Positions 16,065 through 24,370 of a stretch of DNA of 24,370 nt are shown one piece after another. Positions within the stretch are counted from its first letter, which is position 1. Each line of letters starts with the position of its first letter. A program made the translations under genes and the position numbers. A model generated the notes under the pieces. It saw only the letters and a program-made list of their open reading frames with translations. It did no database searches and was not told the DNA's origin. The stretch comes from Blastocladiella britannica (Eukaryota; Blastocladiomycota; Blastocladiomycetes; Blastocladiales; Blastocladiaceae), in the NCBI GenBank assembly GCA_025349905.2, contig MU624778.1, forward strand, positions 1 through 24,370, given 5' to 3'.

Positions 16065-18150
16065 ATGGTACTCGCTGGGCTCAAGGCCAGATGGACCGCC
16101 GCCGACTGGGACAGCTTACTGGCTTACGAGACGTTCCACACCGTAAAAGTGCGCGACCGGCGCCTCGGCTTGCTGCACCTGGTGCTGTCGGGATCCATTG
16201 CCATCTACATTGTCGCCACCATCTTGCTCCAGCAGCTGTACTTGGTCAAAGAGCCGGCGACTGGCGGCACCGTGCGCCTGACCATCTTGCCGCCACTGGC
16301 ACCCATTGACCCCACACGCCCACCTTCCTACTGCGCCAACGCCACGGGCGGGTGCGTTTACTTGTCCAGCTCGCAAATCATGCCCACCACCGAGGAGGCC
16401 GCCATGTTCATCACCACCCGCTCGGCCATCTCGCAAGTGGTCCCGGCCGCACGCGCCGACTGTAACCCGTCCGAGCCACTGGCGCCAGAGTGCATGACGC
16501 AGTTCAACAATGCCACATCGCTCGACTATTACTCGGCCGGGGTCGAGAACTACACGGTATATACCTTATTTACCTTCAATATGGATGTATGTAGCTGAAT
16601 GGAAATGTATTACAGATCATGGTCGACCACACGGTCCGCGGATACCTGACCACCGTCTCCGAGCACAGCACTTCGCTGATGGGCGTGCTGCGCGACCAGT
16701 CCGGTAATCCCATTCGCGTATACGTACCCTACGGCACGGCACCGGTAGCAATAGGAAATGCCGCCAAATGGTTTACCAATGGGGACGTGTCAAAGGTGCT
16801 GGTGCGGCCACCTTCTACGCCCGGCGACGTGTTTTCGGTCTCGGATCTGCTGGCGGCCGCCGGAGTGCCTTCGCTCGACACCTCTAGTGCGTCGATTTCC
16901 ACCGTGGGATCACAGTCGGTCCGCCACGACGGAATGGTGGTGGTGGTGTTGATTGATTACGCCAATTGGCCAACGGATCCGTCTACCATTTACTACTCGT
17001 ACCGCGTTTCGGGGGTCACTGGGCTCTCGGGTAAGGTTTGTGTGTAAACCATATTTCTATTTTATTTTCATGACAAACTGACATTGGGATGGTTGGACAG
17101 AGGCAAGAGGTGCGATATATTCCAACCTACATTGGACAGGCGCTCCCTGCTCTTCAGCTTTGGAAACGGAGTGGGATTCGGATCAAGGTGCCTCCTGACA
17201 CTTTATTTTCGATTTTCTGAGGCTAACAAAATGCGACTTGCATAGTTTGTCCAAACCGGTGTCCTTTCCACATTCCAATTCGTGAAATTGCTCAGTAGCC
17301 TCGTCGCGTCGGTCGTGTTTTTCCGCATGTCGGTCTTTGTTGTCGAGTTTTTGATGATTTGGGTATGTCTTTATCAGATTACATGGAGTAACTGATCGAC
17401 TCATTCAAGAACATTTATGTACAGGTCATGCCCAACCGCAAACAGCTCGAGCAAAGCAAGTACGAGCGCACCGAGATCTTTACCGACTCGATGCTGCGGT
17501 TACGGTCGCAGGCGTCGTTCAACAGCCTGCGAGGACTGACCACCACCGCCAGTGTGACGTCCGGCACTTCCTCGACACCACCGACCCCACCGCTATCGCC
17601 AACAACAGCAGCAGCCGCGCAGTCACGGTGGCCTCTCTCGGTCTTTCGCAGACGAGGCGGCGGAGCTACCAATCCAACTGTCATTGAAGTTACGGAAAAC
17701 TCGGACGTGTCCCTGGGACCACCACCGCCGCTGCCGCCAGCAGACATGCAACTGTCGGCCCGATCTGATCAACGCGACGAATCTGGTACCATGCACCCAC
17801 AGCGACAACAACAGTCCCAATCGCCCCCGCCACCAACCCTCCTGGCCCCGGCCACGCTGCACAAGCAATGGTCGCCGTCGCTGTTTGCGACTGCTCCGCG
17901 CATGCGCTCCCCGTCACCGTTGGCCTCAATGGACAATCATCACGACATGGCGCTGCCGCCGCCGTCGTTGGTGGACGCCAACTGGGACGAGGTCGACGAC
18001 GCATTAAACTCCGCGACAGCGGCGGCGGCGGGAGCATCGGGTCCGTCGCGGTCGTTGATGTCGTTTGGCCGCACCACGTTGGCGGCGGCTGGAGATTCCC
18101 CAAACTCGGACGAGAACAAGTGGGACGAGGACCAAGCCCTCGGGCTTTGA
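16065..18150 (+). CDS. P2X receptor (ATP-gated channel), Dictyostelium-like, 5 exons
   Basis: Exons are 16065-16556, 16616-about 17035, 17101-17187, 17246-17362 and 17410-18150, giving about 618 aa. The exon 2 end could be 6 nt later, at 17041. The channel is a trimer with two membrane helices per subunit. Landmarks: the N-terminal YETFHTVKV (P2X YxTxK-like motif, Lys replaced by His), VRDRRLGLLHLVLSGSIAIY in TM1, ENYT-IMVDHTV, VSDLLAAAGVPSLDT, VRHDGMVVVVLIDY, and GIRIKFVQTGVLSTFQF leading into TM2. This pattern closely follows amoebozoan P2X proteins, which act on contractile-vacuole membranes. The first ectodomain exon has four cysteines, fewer than the ten of vertebrate P2X. The C-terminal tail is about 240 residues, Pro/Ser-rich and probably disordered, ending WDEDQALGL. 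It is head-to-head with the ABCD4-like gene. Confidence 0.9.
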
Positions 18151-18303
18151 AATACAATTTAAATTGATAGATTTTTTTTATTTATGTTACACGACGAAGA
18201 TCACGGCAAGTACAGCAGATTTTGCTCAAGAGGAATCGACGGCTGCGTCTCGCCCGTTGCTGGTGGCTGGTACGTGTACGAGTAAGTCTATTGTTCCAAA
18301 GAG
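18151..18303. other. Convergent 3' regions of P2X and PRMT4
   Basis: This 153-bp region lies between two converging stop codons. It is A/T-rich at first, with ATTTAAAT and a T-run near 18172-18179, and presumably carries both polyadenylation regions. No other feature is seen. Confidence 0.45.
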
Positions 18304-19940
18304 TCAGTCAGCCATCAAATCCTCGTCTGAGGTAAAGAGGGTACGTGCCTGATCATGCAGCATCCACCGTCCGCGCCGACACCCATTTCCGCCCTCAGTT
18401 CGAGCCTCCGCCACCCATGCCGCGCCGACGTCCACACCCCCCGCCACCACCGCCACCGCTGTCGGATGTGAACCCACCGCCATCGACACATCGTGTCCGA
18501 GCGGGTTCGACGGCTCCACAGTGGAGTCGACCACCACTCGGATCTCGCCCACCATCGTGTAACTGCGCATGGCATTGACGTGGGCTCGGACCCACCCAAC
18601 TACGCGTTCGCCCGCATTCACCGCTAGCGGTTCGGTGAACAGCAGCCGCACTTGGTGCCAGTGGGTGGCGGCTGCCCGCGGGTGCGTGGTCAGTGGGACT
18701 TGCATAGTGGAATCGAGTTCATTGGGGTCGTCGGAGTGGTGGTGGCGGTTGGGGATCGGAGATAGTAAGAGGTCGAACCAGCCAGCAATTCCGTGCATCT
18801 GTATCATATACCAGTCAATCTGCTCAATTCAAAAAGAATTATACAGACACGTACCAAGCCAGTGTACTTGACGACCCACTCGATCGGCATAATCACATCG
18901 TGCAATTCTTCAACATGAACGGTACTGAAGTCCCAGTCCACGCTGGGCACCACGTTGGTGCAGTCCGACATGAGGGTTGCAGGGTTGATGTGCCCAACGA
19001 CCGGCATCGAAAAGTACTCTTGCCGTGCCGCTGGGAACAAAGGCGACAGGTCTACGCCGTAAAACTGCGGGGCTTCCCAGAACCGGGCTTTCGATTGGGT
19101 TTCGGTGAAGAGACTATCCAAGTTGCTGTTGAGCTCTGGCCCTTTAAGAGATGGAGGGAAGTGCGTACAAAGCATCAGTGAAGGGAGCCAGGGAGATGGT
19201 GCCACGCGACGGAATGATGGTGCCGCCGGGTTTGAGGAACCGATCGCGCGCGAGCAGGAACGATTCGAGCATACGCTCTGCTCATTCATTTGGTGAGAGC
19301 AATTTCAAAGAAAGAGCTAAAAAATAAAAATAAAAAAATTAAAGGTTACCGTGAAAGAGCAAGACACCAATCGGCTCCGAGACGAGTACGTCCACCTTGG
19401 GCAGAGGCTCGGCCAAGTCCTCGATCTTGGCTACATATCCGTTTTTGGGTTAGATCAATAATGACAAAAAAAATGGAAAAGCCATTTATATATATGTACA
19501 CTGAATGACCGTGATCTTGCCCGCCAGTGCCGGGTTCGAGATAGGCGCCGCGGCCAAAAGCGCGCTCATCTTTTGAGCGACCGCCGACGCCTCGATCGCA
19601 AACACGTGGTGCGCGCCCGCCAGCGCCGCAAAGTACGACAAGATGCCCGATCCCGCACCCAAGTCCATGACCAGACGATCGGTAAACAAGTGTGCGTTCC
19701 CGACGATCGCCGAGTGGTAGGCGGCGGTGCGCACCGTGTCGAGCAGCATGTTTTGCTGGTGCGTGAGGAGCGCGTAGTAGCCCTGTTGTAATGTTGGGTA
19801 TGAGATTAGATTATGACCAAGGGTAGAGAGGGCCGTACAAAGTACAGGGGATCGCGCGAGAGCACGCCCGGGACGACCGCGGGGACCTCCTCTGCGCTGT
19901 CCTTGCCACCGTGGCCGCTGCTGGTTGGATTATTGGACAT
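18304..19940 (-). CDS. CARM1/PRMT4-type protein arginine methyltransferase, 6 exons
   Basis: Exons are 19940-19839, 19782-19500, 19430-19350, 19277-19169, 19125-18855 and 18798-18304 (introns 56, 69, 72, 43 and 56 nt, GT-AG), giving 446 aa. It transfers methyl groups from S-adenosylmethionine to arginine; PRMT4 acts on histone H3 and RNA-binding proteins. Motifs in order: THQQNMLLDTVRTAAYH (helix X), LVMDLGAGSGILSYFAALAG (motif I), the double-E loop SEPIGVLLFHERMLESF (the Glu of HER is split across introns), FTETQSKARFW, FYGVDLSPLF, KYTGL-MHGIAGWFD and the THW loop ATHWHQVRLLF. The double-E loop departs from the usual SEPMGYMLFNERM at three positions. There is no PH-like N-terminal domain: only about 30 residues precede the core, and the C-terminal tail is short. 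The start is the only ATG before the core, in an A/T-rich leader. Confidence 0.93.
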
Positions 19941-20059
19941 GGCTTGAATTTTTTCAGGTCAAAGAGATAACCAGCAGAGGCGCACGCTGGCTCCAACGTC
20001 TTCCCCGGGCAAGGATGGTCGTTACGTCCACAGCAAGAAAATACCCTCCTTGGAGGACG
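19941..20059. other. Upstream region of PRMT4
   Basis: This 119-bp stretch lies between the PRMT4 start codon (minus strand) and the AAC repeat. It probably contains the PRMT4 leader and promoter. No distinct element is recognised. Open frames crossing it do not show convincing coding character before about 20150. Confidence 0.35.

Positions 20060-20119
<60 letters not shown>
20060..20119 (+). repeat. (AAC)n microsatellite, about 20 copies
   Basis: This is an uninterrupted trinucleotide run of about 59 bases, ending in CACC before TTTGGG. Depending on frame it could encode Asn, Thr or Gln. It lies just before the first convincing block of the ankyrin-like gene, so it is either in its leader or encodes a homopolymer at its N-terminus. 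Confidence 0.95.
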
Positions 20120-20149
20120 CCATTTGGGAGCTACTGGGTCCAAAGACGC

Positions 20150-21787
20150 TGGGCAGGACTCATTGGAAAAAAGACATTCAACTCCCGCGTGGTCGACCTG
20201 GCGATCGAGGCGGGGCACGTCCACATCCTAGCCTGGCTCGATGAGGTTATCACTGCCGCCAACCTCGGCATCGGCTGGGATCAGGTCGACTGGGAGGTGC
20301 CAGTGCAAAACTATCACTATGACGTGATCACCTGGGGACTCACCAGCGGCCGCCTGCCGGAACTGACGCCGTCCTTGTTGCTCGTGTATGCGAGAGTCGG
20401 CGACTATGAGTTTCTCGGAGACTGGCTCGCGGTTCACCCTGATGTGGACGATGCCGAGCTCAAACTCGAACGGAACTATTTCGACTTGGTCGAGTACGGA
20501 TCGCTGAAAGTTCTTGACTGGCGGTGGGACAACTTGCCTACGGAAACGAGCTACCCGCACCGATACCGATGGCGGTGATCATCCATACGTGCTTTCGCGT
20601 CAAGAAAATTGAGCATCTCGAGCGGTGGTGGACCCGGTTCTTGCAGTACCGGACGCCCGAGCATAGGTTTGGAACACATCATGACTCTGCGCGACGGCTG
20701 GCAATACTCCATTGCCTGCCGACTGGCTGTGGAGCCACTCGCACTCGTCTGGCACGCACTGGGATCCGACGACAATGGCCGATGCATTTCCATTTGCGTC
20801 CGACTGGCACGATTTAAGGTTACCCCGTCTTGATGGGTTCAGCTCCAGGGCGCCAGTGGATATAATGCAGTGGTGGATCCAGAAAGCCGTTCTGATTGGC
20901 CGAAAGATTTGTGGTGGACCCCGAATTTGTCAGCAAATGCGTCGAATATGGCCGAGCGGCGCAGCTCGCTTGCGTTGTGCAATTTTACGACCAGCTGGAA
21001 ATCGAACAGAGCCTTGCCGCACTTGAAGTGGAACTCGAAAGCCCGAAAAGAGCACGTGGACCCTCATAGTTTGCAGCACTGGACCGCTTCGACATGGCTC
21101 GCCCTTGACCATAACAATGTAAAAGATATGGGTGCGCATTACGCAAAAGTCTCGCGGGCAGATCGGCGGAAATGGGTGCAGAACGTGTGCCACACCGCCT
21201 TAGTGCAAAACTTGGTCAGAGTCCAAAACTGGCTTCTCTACCGACCTGACGTCATGAAGTACTTTGTGCTCGGAACCTACGCGTTTGAACCAATGCCGTA
21301 CACTCTTGAGTTTGTGGCCGAGATCGCTCCTCCTGACTTGTACATGATGAAATTGATCTACCAACATTTGACGAGTATGACGTTGACGCAATGGCGCTGC
21401 GCTCGGAATGGTATTTCTGTGGAATCGATGTTGCCTTTGACGCCAGCCCAGTGGGAGACCGTTTTCGATTCAACCACAAACGTTATCCCTGAATGGTGGC
21501 TCCAGCTGCACCTACCCGGTGGGCATCCAGTCGTGTTCCCGCCCGCCAATTCGCTTGAGGTGTTTACTTGGAGGAGTGCTCCTTCGGAAGCGCGCTTGTG
21601 GCTGCAAGACGTGCTCGAGCGTGGCATTTTGATCAAGATGCAGTCCGAGACGGATCCCAGCTTTCTCGTGCCGTTTGTCATGCCAACGTTGTCCGATTGG
21701 TTGAATATAAAATTTCGTGATAATAATTTATTGCAACCGACTCTAAATGGACCGAGTCCATCGCGCCATAAGGCTGCCAGGGATTGA
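20150..21787 (+). pseudogene. Disrupted ankyrin-like repeat gene, probable pseudogene
   Basis: Five coding-quality blocks follow each other in changing frames. A (about 20160-20540): VVDLAIEAGHVHILAWL and GSLKVLDWRWDNL. B (about 20530-20690): AVIIHTCFRVKKIEHLERWW. C (about 20712-20880): DPTTMADAFPFASDWHDL and PVDIMQWWIQ. D (about 20902-21066): FVSKCVEYGRAAQLACVVQF, with a TAG at 21067-21069. E (about 21070-21787, the longest): GAHYAKVSRADRRKW and VIPEWWLQLHLPGG, ending with TGA. The repeated hxxLxWW pattern with GHxxxL resembles the degenerate ankyrin-type repeats of large Blastocladiomycota families (from memory). The breaks lack splice signals or intron-like A/T-rich sequence. It could be several truncated genes instead, but the overlapping blocks favour one decayed gene. 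Confidence 0.58.
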
Positions 21788-21824
21788 GCGTGATATTTTG
21801 CGTATTAGGCAAAGCAGAATATAT

Positions 21825-23663
21825 TTAATCCCAAAGACTCGACGACCGCTCCTCACACCACACGCACGGCGACTCGTCGTGCGTCGACGGATTCGCCATG
21901 CGCTGAGGACACGTATTCGCGACCGCATCCACGACCCGCTGCCGGAACGCCACCAACGGCCGAGGTTCCAGCGATTCCCGCTCATCGACATGATTCACAG
22001 CCATCATGAGACGCAGGTTCGACTGGGTAAATAACAGCTGGTCGGGTGAGGACTCGAGTGCTTCGATCTTGGCCGCCATGCTGTCAGTGTGGCCACACCA
22101 TTGCTCGAGGTTCGCCAGGACGAGGGAAACCTCGTCGTCAGTAACTCATTGCACGTCGACAAGGAATTCGGCGTATTGGTCGCACCAACGTCGAGTGGGA
22201 CGCACTGATATCATCGAGAGAACAGTCGGCTCGCCAAAGCACATGCACACGACGTCGGTCCAGAGGCTAGGAAATTGCTGGATGTCGATCATGGAGACAA
22301 TGGCCAGGATCCGGTCCCAGCCACTGATAGCAGCAAGCGCGCGTCCACACTGGACTTACAGGTTGTGTGATTTGTCTCCTCATCCGTGAAGTGAGTTGGG
22401 ACTCGGAGCAGATGCAAGAGTGGGGAACAATAATTTTCATCCATGTGGCCAGGAATAGCGATGCCGCTGGCATAAAGTGCAGGAATGTCGTCCAAGTGCT
22501 CAAATAACACGTTGATCACGGTCGAGTTTGGCTTCTCCAGCAAATAGCCAATCATAAGCGCAATATCCATGGGATCGGCGTTCGGGTGTTGGTACAGAGC
22601 GACCGCTGCATTCACAAACTCTGCCGCAATGTCAAGGGGAACGTATATTTCATCGATCATTGAATAGAGCTCACCCACAGCGTCTGCGGCACAATTCCTG
22701 TCATTGTCTGGCGAGTGACGATTGCACGCGGCGGCAATATTCTTGAGCATATCCGAGTGGGCAATGTCGTACCAATACCGAGGACTAACCAGTAAAAATC
22801 GCTTTGCAATGTACATGTACGACGAAAAGTCCCCACTTTCCCGTACAGCAGGGAACGAAAGCGTTTGAATGAGACCAGTAGCAACACCAGGGTACCCAAA
22901 CGCGTTCTCTTCAGGGACGTGCCTGTCAACGACGTTACTCAGGAGCCTGGCACTAAACTGTGCGATATTCGGATCGTTGCTGCAGATGTGCGACATGATC
23001 CAAGTGAGTCCACCCAGTGGAACAACGAGGAGCTCGTACACGTTCGTGATCCCTAAACGCATCAGGATTGCGAGGTCAATAAAGCTGAGGGGTGGCAAAG
23101 ATAACTGAAAAAGCCACGCTCCCTTGCGCATAAAGGCCGAATCCAGCATCAACAAGCCCGCTCCGCTGGCCCGCACACTCGGTGGCGGCCCGGATCCAGC
23201 AGGCACCAGTGGAAGCAACTGCTAGCTCAGCAAATTGGGTTGCAACACTGATGCGCATACTCTCGAGGCGGTCGTCCTCGAGTGCGCCAAAATTCAGCAT
23301 GGCAGCATACATTTCTTGGGCATAACCCTTGGCGCTGCCGTTATCCGCGATGACACCCATAACCCACCCAGGACCAGCAAGTCCAATCAAGTTAATCAAG
23401 TGGAGGGCCATTGGAGGCGAGACAGTATGCACGTCATATAGCAGCTCAGCAATCCCGTCGGCGTCGAGTCCAAAGTCAGGGTGGCCATCCGTTGCAATAG
23501 CAAAGAGCGCGCGTGTCTTAGGGTCGTGCTCGAGCATGATGGGCGTCAAATTGGCCAGGCATGTTGAGGCAGCGCGAAAGGCCAAGATGGCCGGGAGGTC
23601 CAGATACATCGAGACGCGGACCAGGAGCTCATCAGGCAGCAAGATATTGAGCGGAATTTTCAT
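21825..23663 (-). pseudogene. Disrupted F-box / armadillo-type gene, probable pseudogene
   Basis: The start at 23663 gives MKIPLNILLPDELLVRVSMY and LPAILAFRAASTCLANL, a good F-box, the Skp1-binding motif of SCF ubiquitin ligases. An alpha-helical repeat region follows. The first frame stays open to 23076, but the homologous-looking continuation (FIDLAILMRLGITNVYELL, CSNDPNIAQFSARLLSNV) is in another frame, open from 23218. The change therefore falls between 23076 and 23220. That block runs to about 22365, where the frame changes again into CGRALAAISGWDRILAIVSM. An in-frame TGA at 22146-22148 interrupts FLVDVQ and VTDDEVSLVLANLEQW. The final block MAAKIEALESSPDQL runs to the stop at 21825. Two frame changes plus a stop indicate a pseudogene; if intact it would be about 610 aa. 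It follows the ABCA gene on the same strand. Confidence 0.65.
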
Positions 23664-23814
23664 GTTTCTTGAAATTTTTTTTGCCAGAGAACCTTGCTTG
23701 TTGGTATCGCTGGCGAACACGACGACCAGGATCAAGCGCGAGAACACGGCCTCGCTTCGTTCGCGGATCAGCTGATACTTTGTCTCGTAATGCAGGTGTA
23801 TTCATAAAAATCAA

Positions 23815-24319
23815 TCAAGCAGAACCATTGAAGAACCGACCCGACACTTGGATAAAAACGTCCTCGAGCGAGCAGTTGTTGAGCCCGAAATCCACAACGC
23901 CCTCGATCCCGCCGCTGGCCACAAACGCAAACACGCGCGCCAGATCGGTGCCCGGAGCGAGCAGGACCGACACGCGCACCTCCCACCGCCACGTACCCGA
24001 AGCACAGACGCCGCCGCGTGCCCGAGTCCCCGCAAGCGCATCCTGCAGACCGTGGCGAATCGCAATCGTCGTCGTCGTTGCGTCCCCGAGGAGCTCGCCC
24101 TTCAGTGCCGCCACCACAAGATCCATAGCCGCATTCTCGGCCGCGAGTGCGCGCACTGCCAGATCCGAAGTCGAGTCCTTGGCGTCAACGGCGACGGGCA
24201 GCTGCATGTGCAGGCTCGTGCCGGTCCCGTAGCGTGCGCGAATATCGACCTGGTCACCAAGCACGCGCATCTTGCCGCCGGCCATGATCCCGATCCGAGT
24301 ACAGAGCGCTTCTGCCTCA
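23815..24319 (-). CDS. ABCA-type ABC transporter, 3' terminal exon (5' part outside window)
   Basis: This terminal exon of 505 nt follows an acceptor at 24320 (ATACAG). The frame starts with the last base of a codon. The text after it, EAEALCTRIGIMAGGKMRVL, is the region just after the switch histidine of ABCA second nucleotide-binding domains (the consensus there is a DEAE/EAE-ALC stretch). It is followed by the G-x-x-x-x-LK-like block ARYGTGTSLHMQL. The last part (VFAFVASGGIEGVVDFGLNN and SLEDVFIQVSG) is the ABCA C-terminal regulatory module, and LEDVF is the usual ending of such domains. ABCA proteins move lipids. Walker motifs and membrane segments lie beyond the right edge, across an intron that fills at least 24320-24370. 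Confidence 0.85.
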
Positions 24320-24370
24320 CTGTATATGCATAGATTTGGTCAGATTCCATCACTGAAAATGATATAGAGA

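Noticed and set aside
19811..20224. Minus-strand open frame with a run of about 20 cysteines
   Set aside because: It is the complement of the AAC microsatellite read through PRMT4 exon 1 in the wrong frame; there is no other protein character.
19925..20578. One intact gene starting at 19925 with a poly-Thr run
   Set aside because: Codons before about 20150 overlap the PRMT4 start and leader and lack protein character; only the part after the repeat looks like ankyrin-type sequence.
1..24370. Bacterial or organellar origin, operons, CRISPR arrays, tRNA or rRNA genes, transposons
   Set aside because: Spliceosomal introns run throughout and gene content is nuclear eukaryotic. I saw no tRNA-like TpsiC box in a cloverleaf context, no spaced direct repeats, and no transposase or reverse-transcriptase motifs.

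Overview
The window is eukaryotic nuclear DNA from a compact, GC-rich genome. Its genes are broken by very short introns: I could place 43 to 77 nt, almost all GT-AG, often with a CTNAC/CTAAC-like branch site about 10-35 nt before the AG. The gene content points to an early-diverging zoosporic fungus. It has a histidine-biosynthesis IGPD (fungi and plants, not animals), a P2X receptor of the Dictyostelium type (absent from Dikarya as far as I recall), an ABCD4-type transporter, shelterin POT1 and IPK1. It also has members of fast-evolving F-box/armadillo and ankyrin-like families of the kind I associate with Blastocladiomycota such as Allomyces and Catenaria. The lineage is an inference from memory; no search was run.

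Layout, left to right. 1-448 holds no gene I can recognise but is rich in a TGGAA word. 449-1742 (-) is a four-exon Tls1/C9orf78 (HCA59) splicing factor. Only 87 bp separates it from a divergent five-exon POT1 telomere protein (1830-4301, +). 4324-5066 (-) is IGPD (HIS3 type) with an apparent GC-AG intron. 5178-5537 (-) is a small cysteine-rich membrane protein. 5844-7145 (-) is inositol-pentakisphosphate 2-kinase. Divergent from it is a large proline-rich, beta-trefoil-like, membrane-anchored protein (7361-9738, +). 9776-12100 (-) is a disrupted armadillo-type gene. 12934-13509 (+) is ferritin. 13563-15751 (-) is an ABCD4-like half transporter, head-to-head with a P2X receptor (16065-18150, +). 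18304-19940 (-) is a CARM1/PRMT4-type arginine methyltransferase. Across an (AAC)n microsatellite lies a disrupted ankyrin-like gene (about 20150-21787, +). 21825-23663 (-) is a disrupted F-box/armadillo gene. 23815-24319 (-) is the 3' exon of an ABCA-type transporter that runs off the window.

Two themes stand out. First, divergent pairs share short promoters and possibly biology. Tls1 and POT1 are both tied to telomere maintenance: in fission yeast Tls1 promotes splicing of shelterin mRNAs. ABCD4 and P2X both belong to families found on endolysosomal or contractile-vacuole membranes, and a 15-bp X-box-like palindrome lies between them. Second, the housekeeping genes reconstruct cleanly, with every intron restoring frame. 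The three members of expanded repeat-protein families instead carry several frame changes and in-frame stops. This looks like local decay of those families rather than general sequence error.
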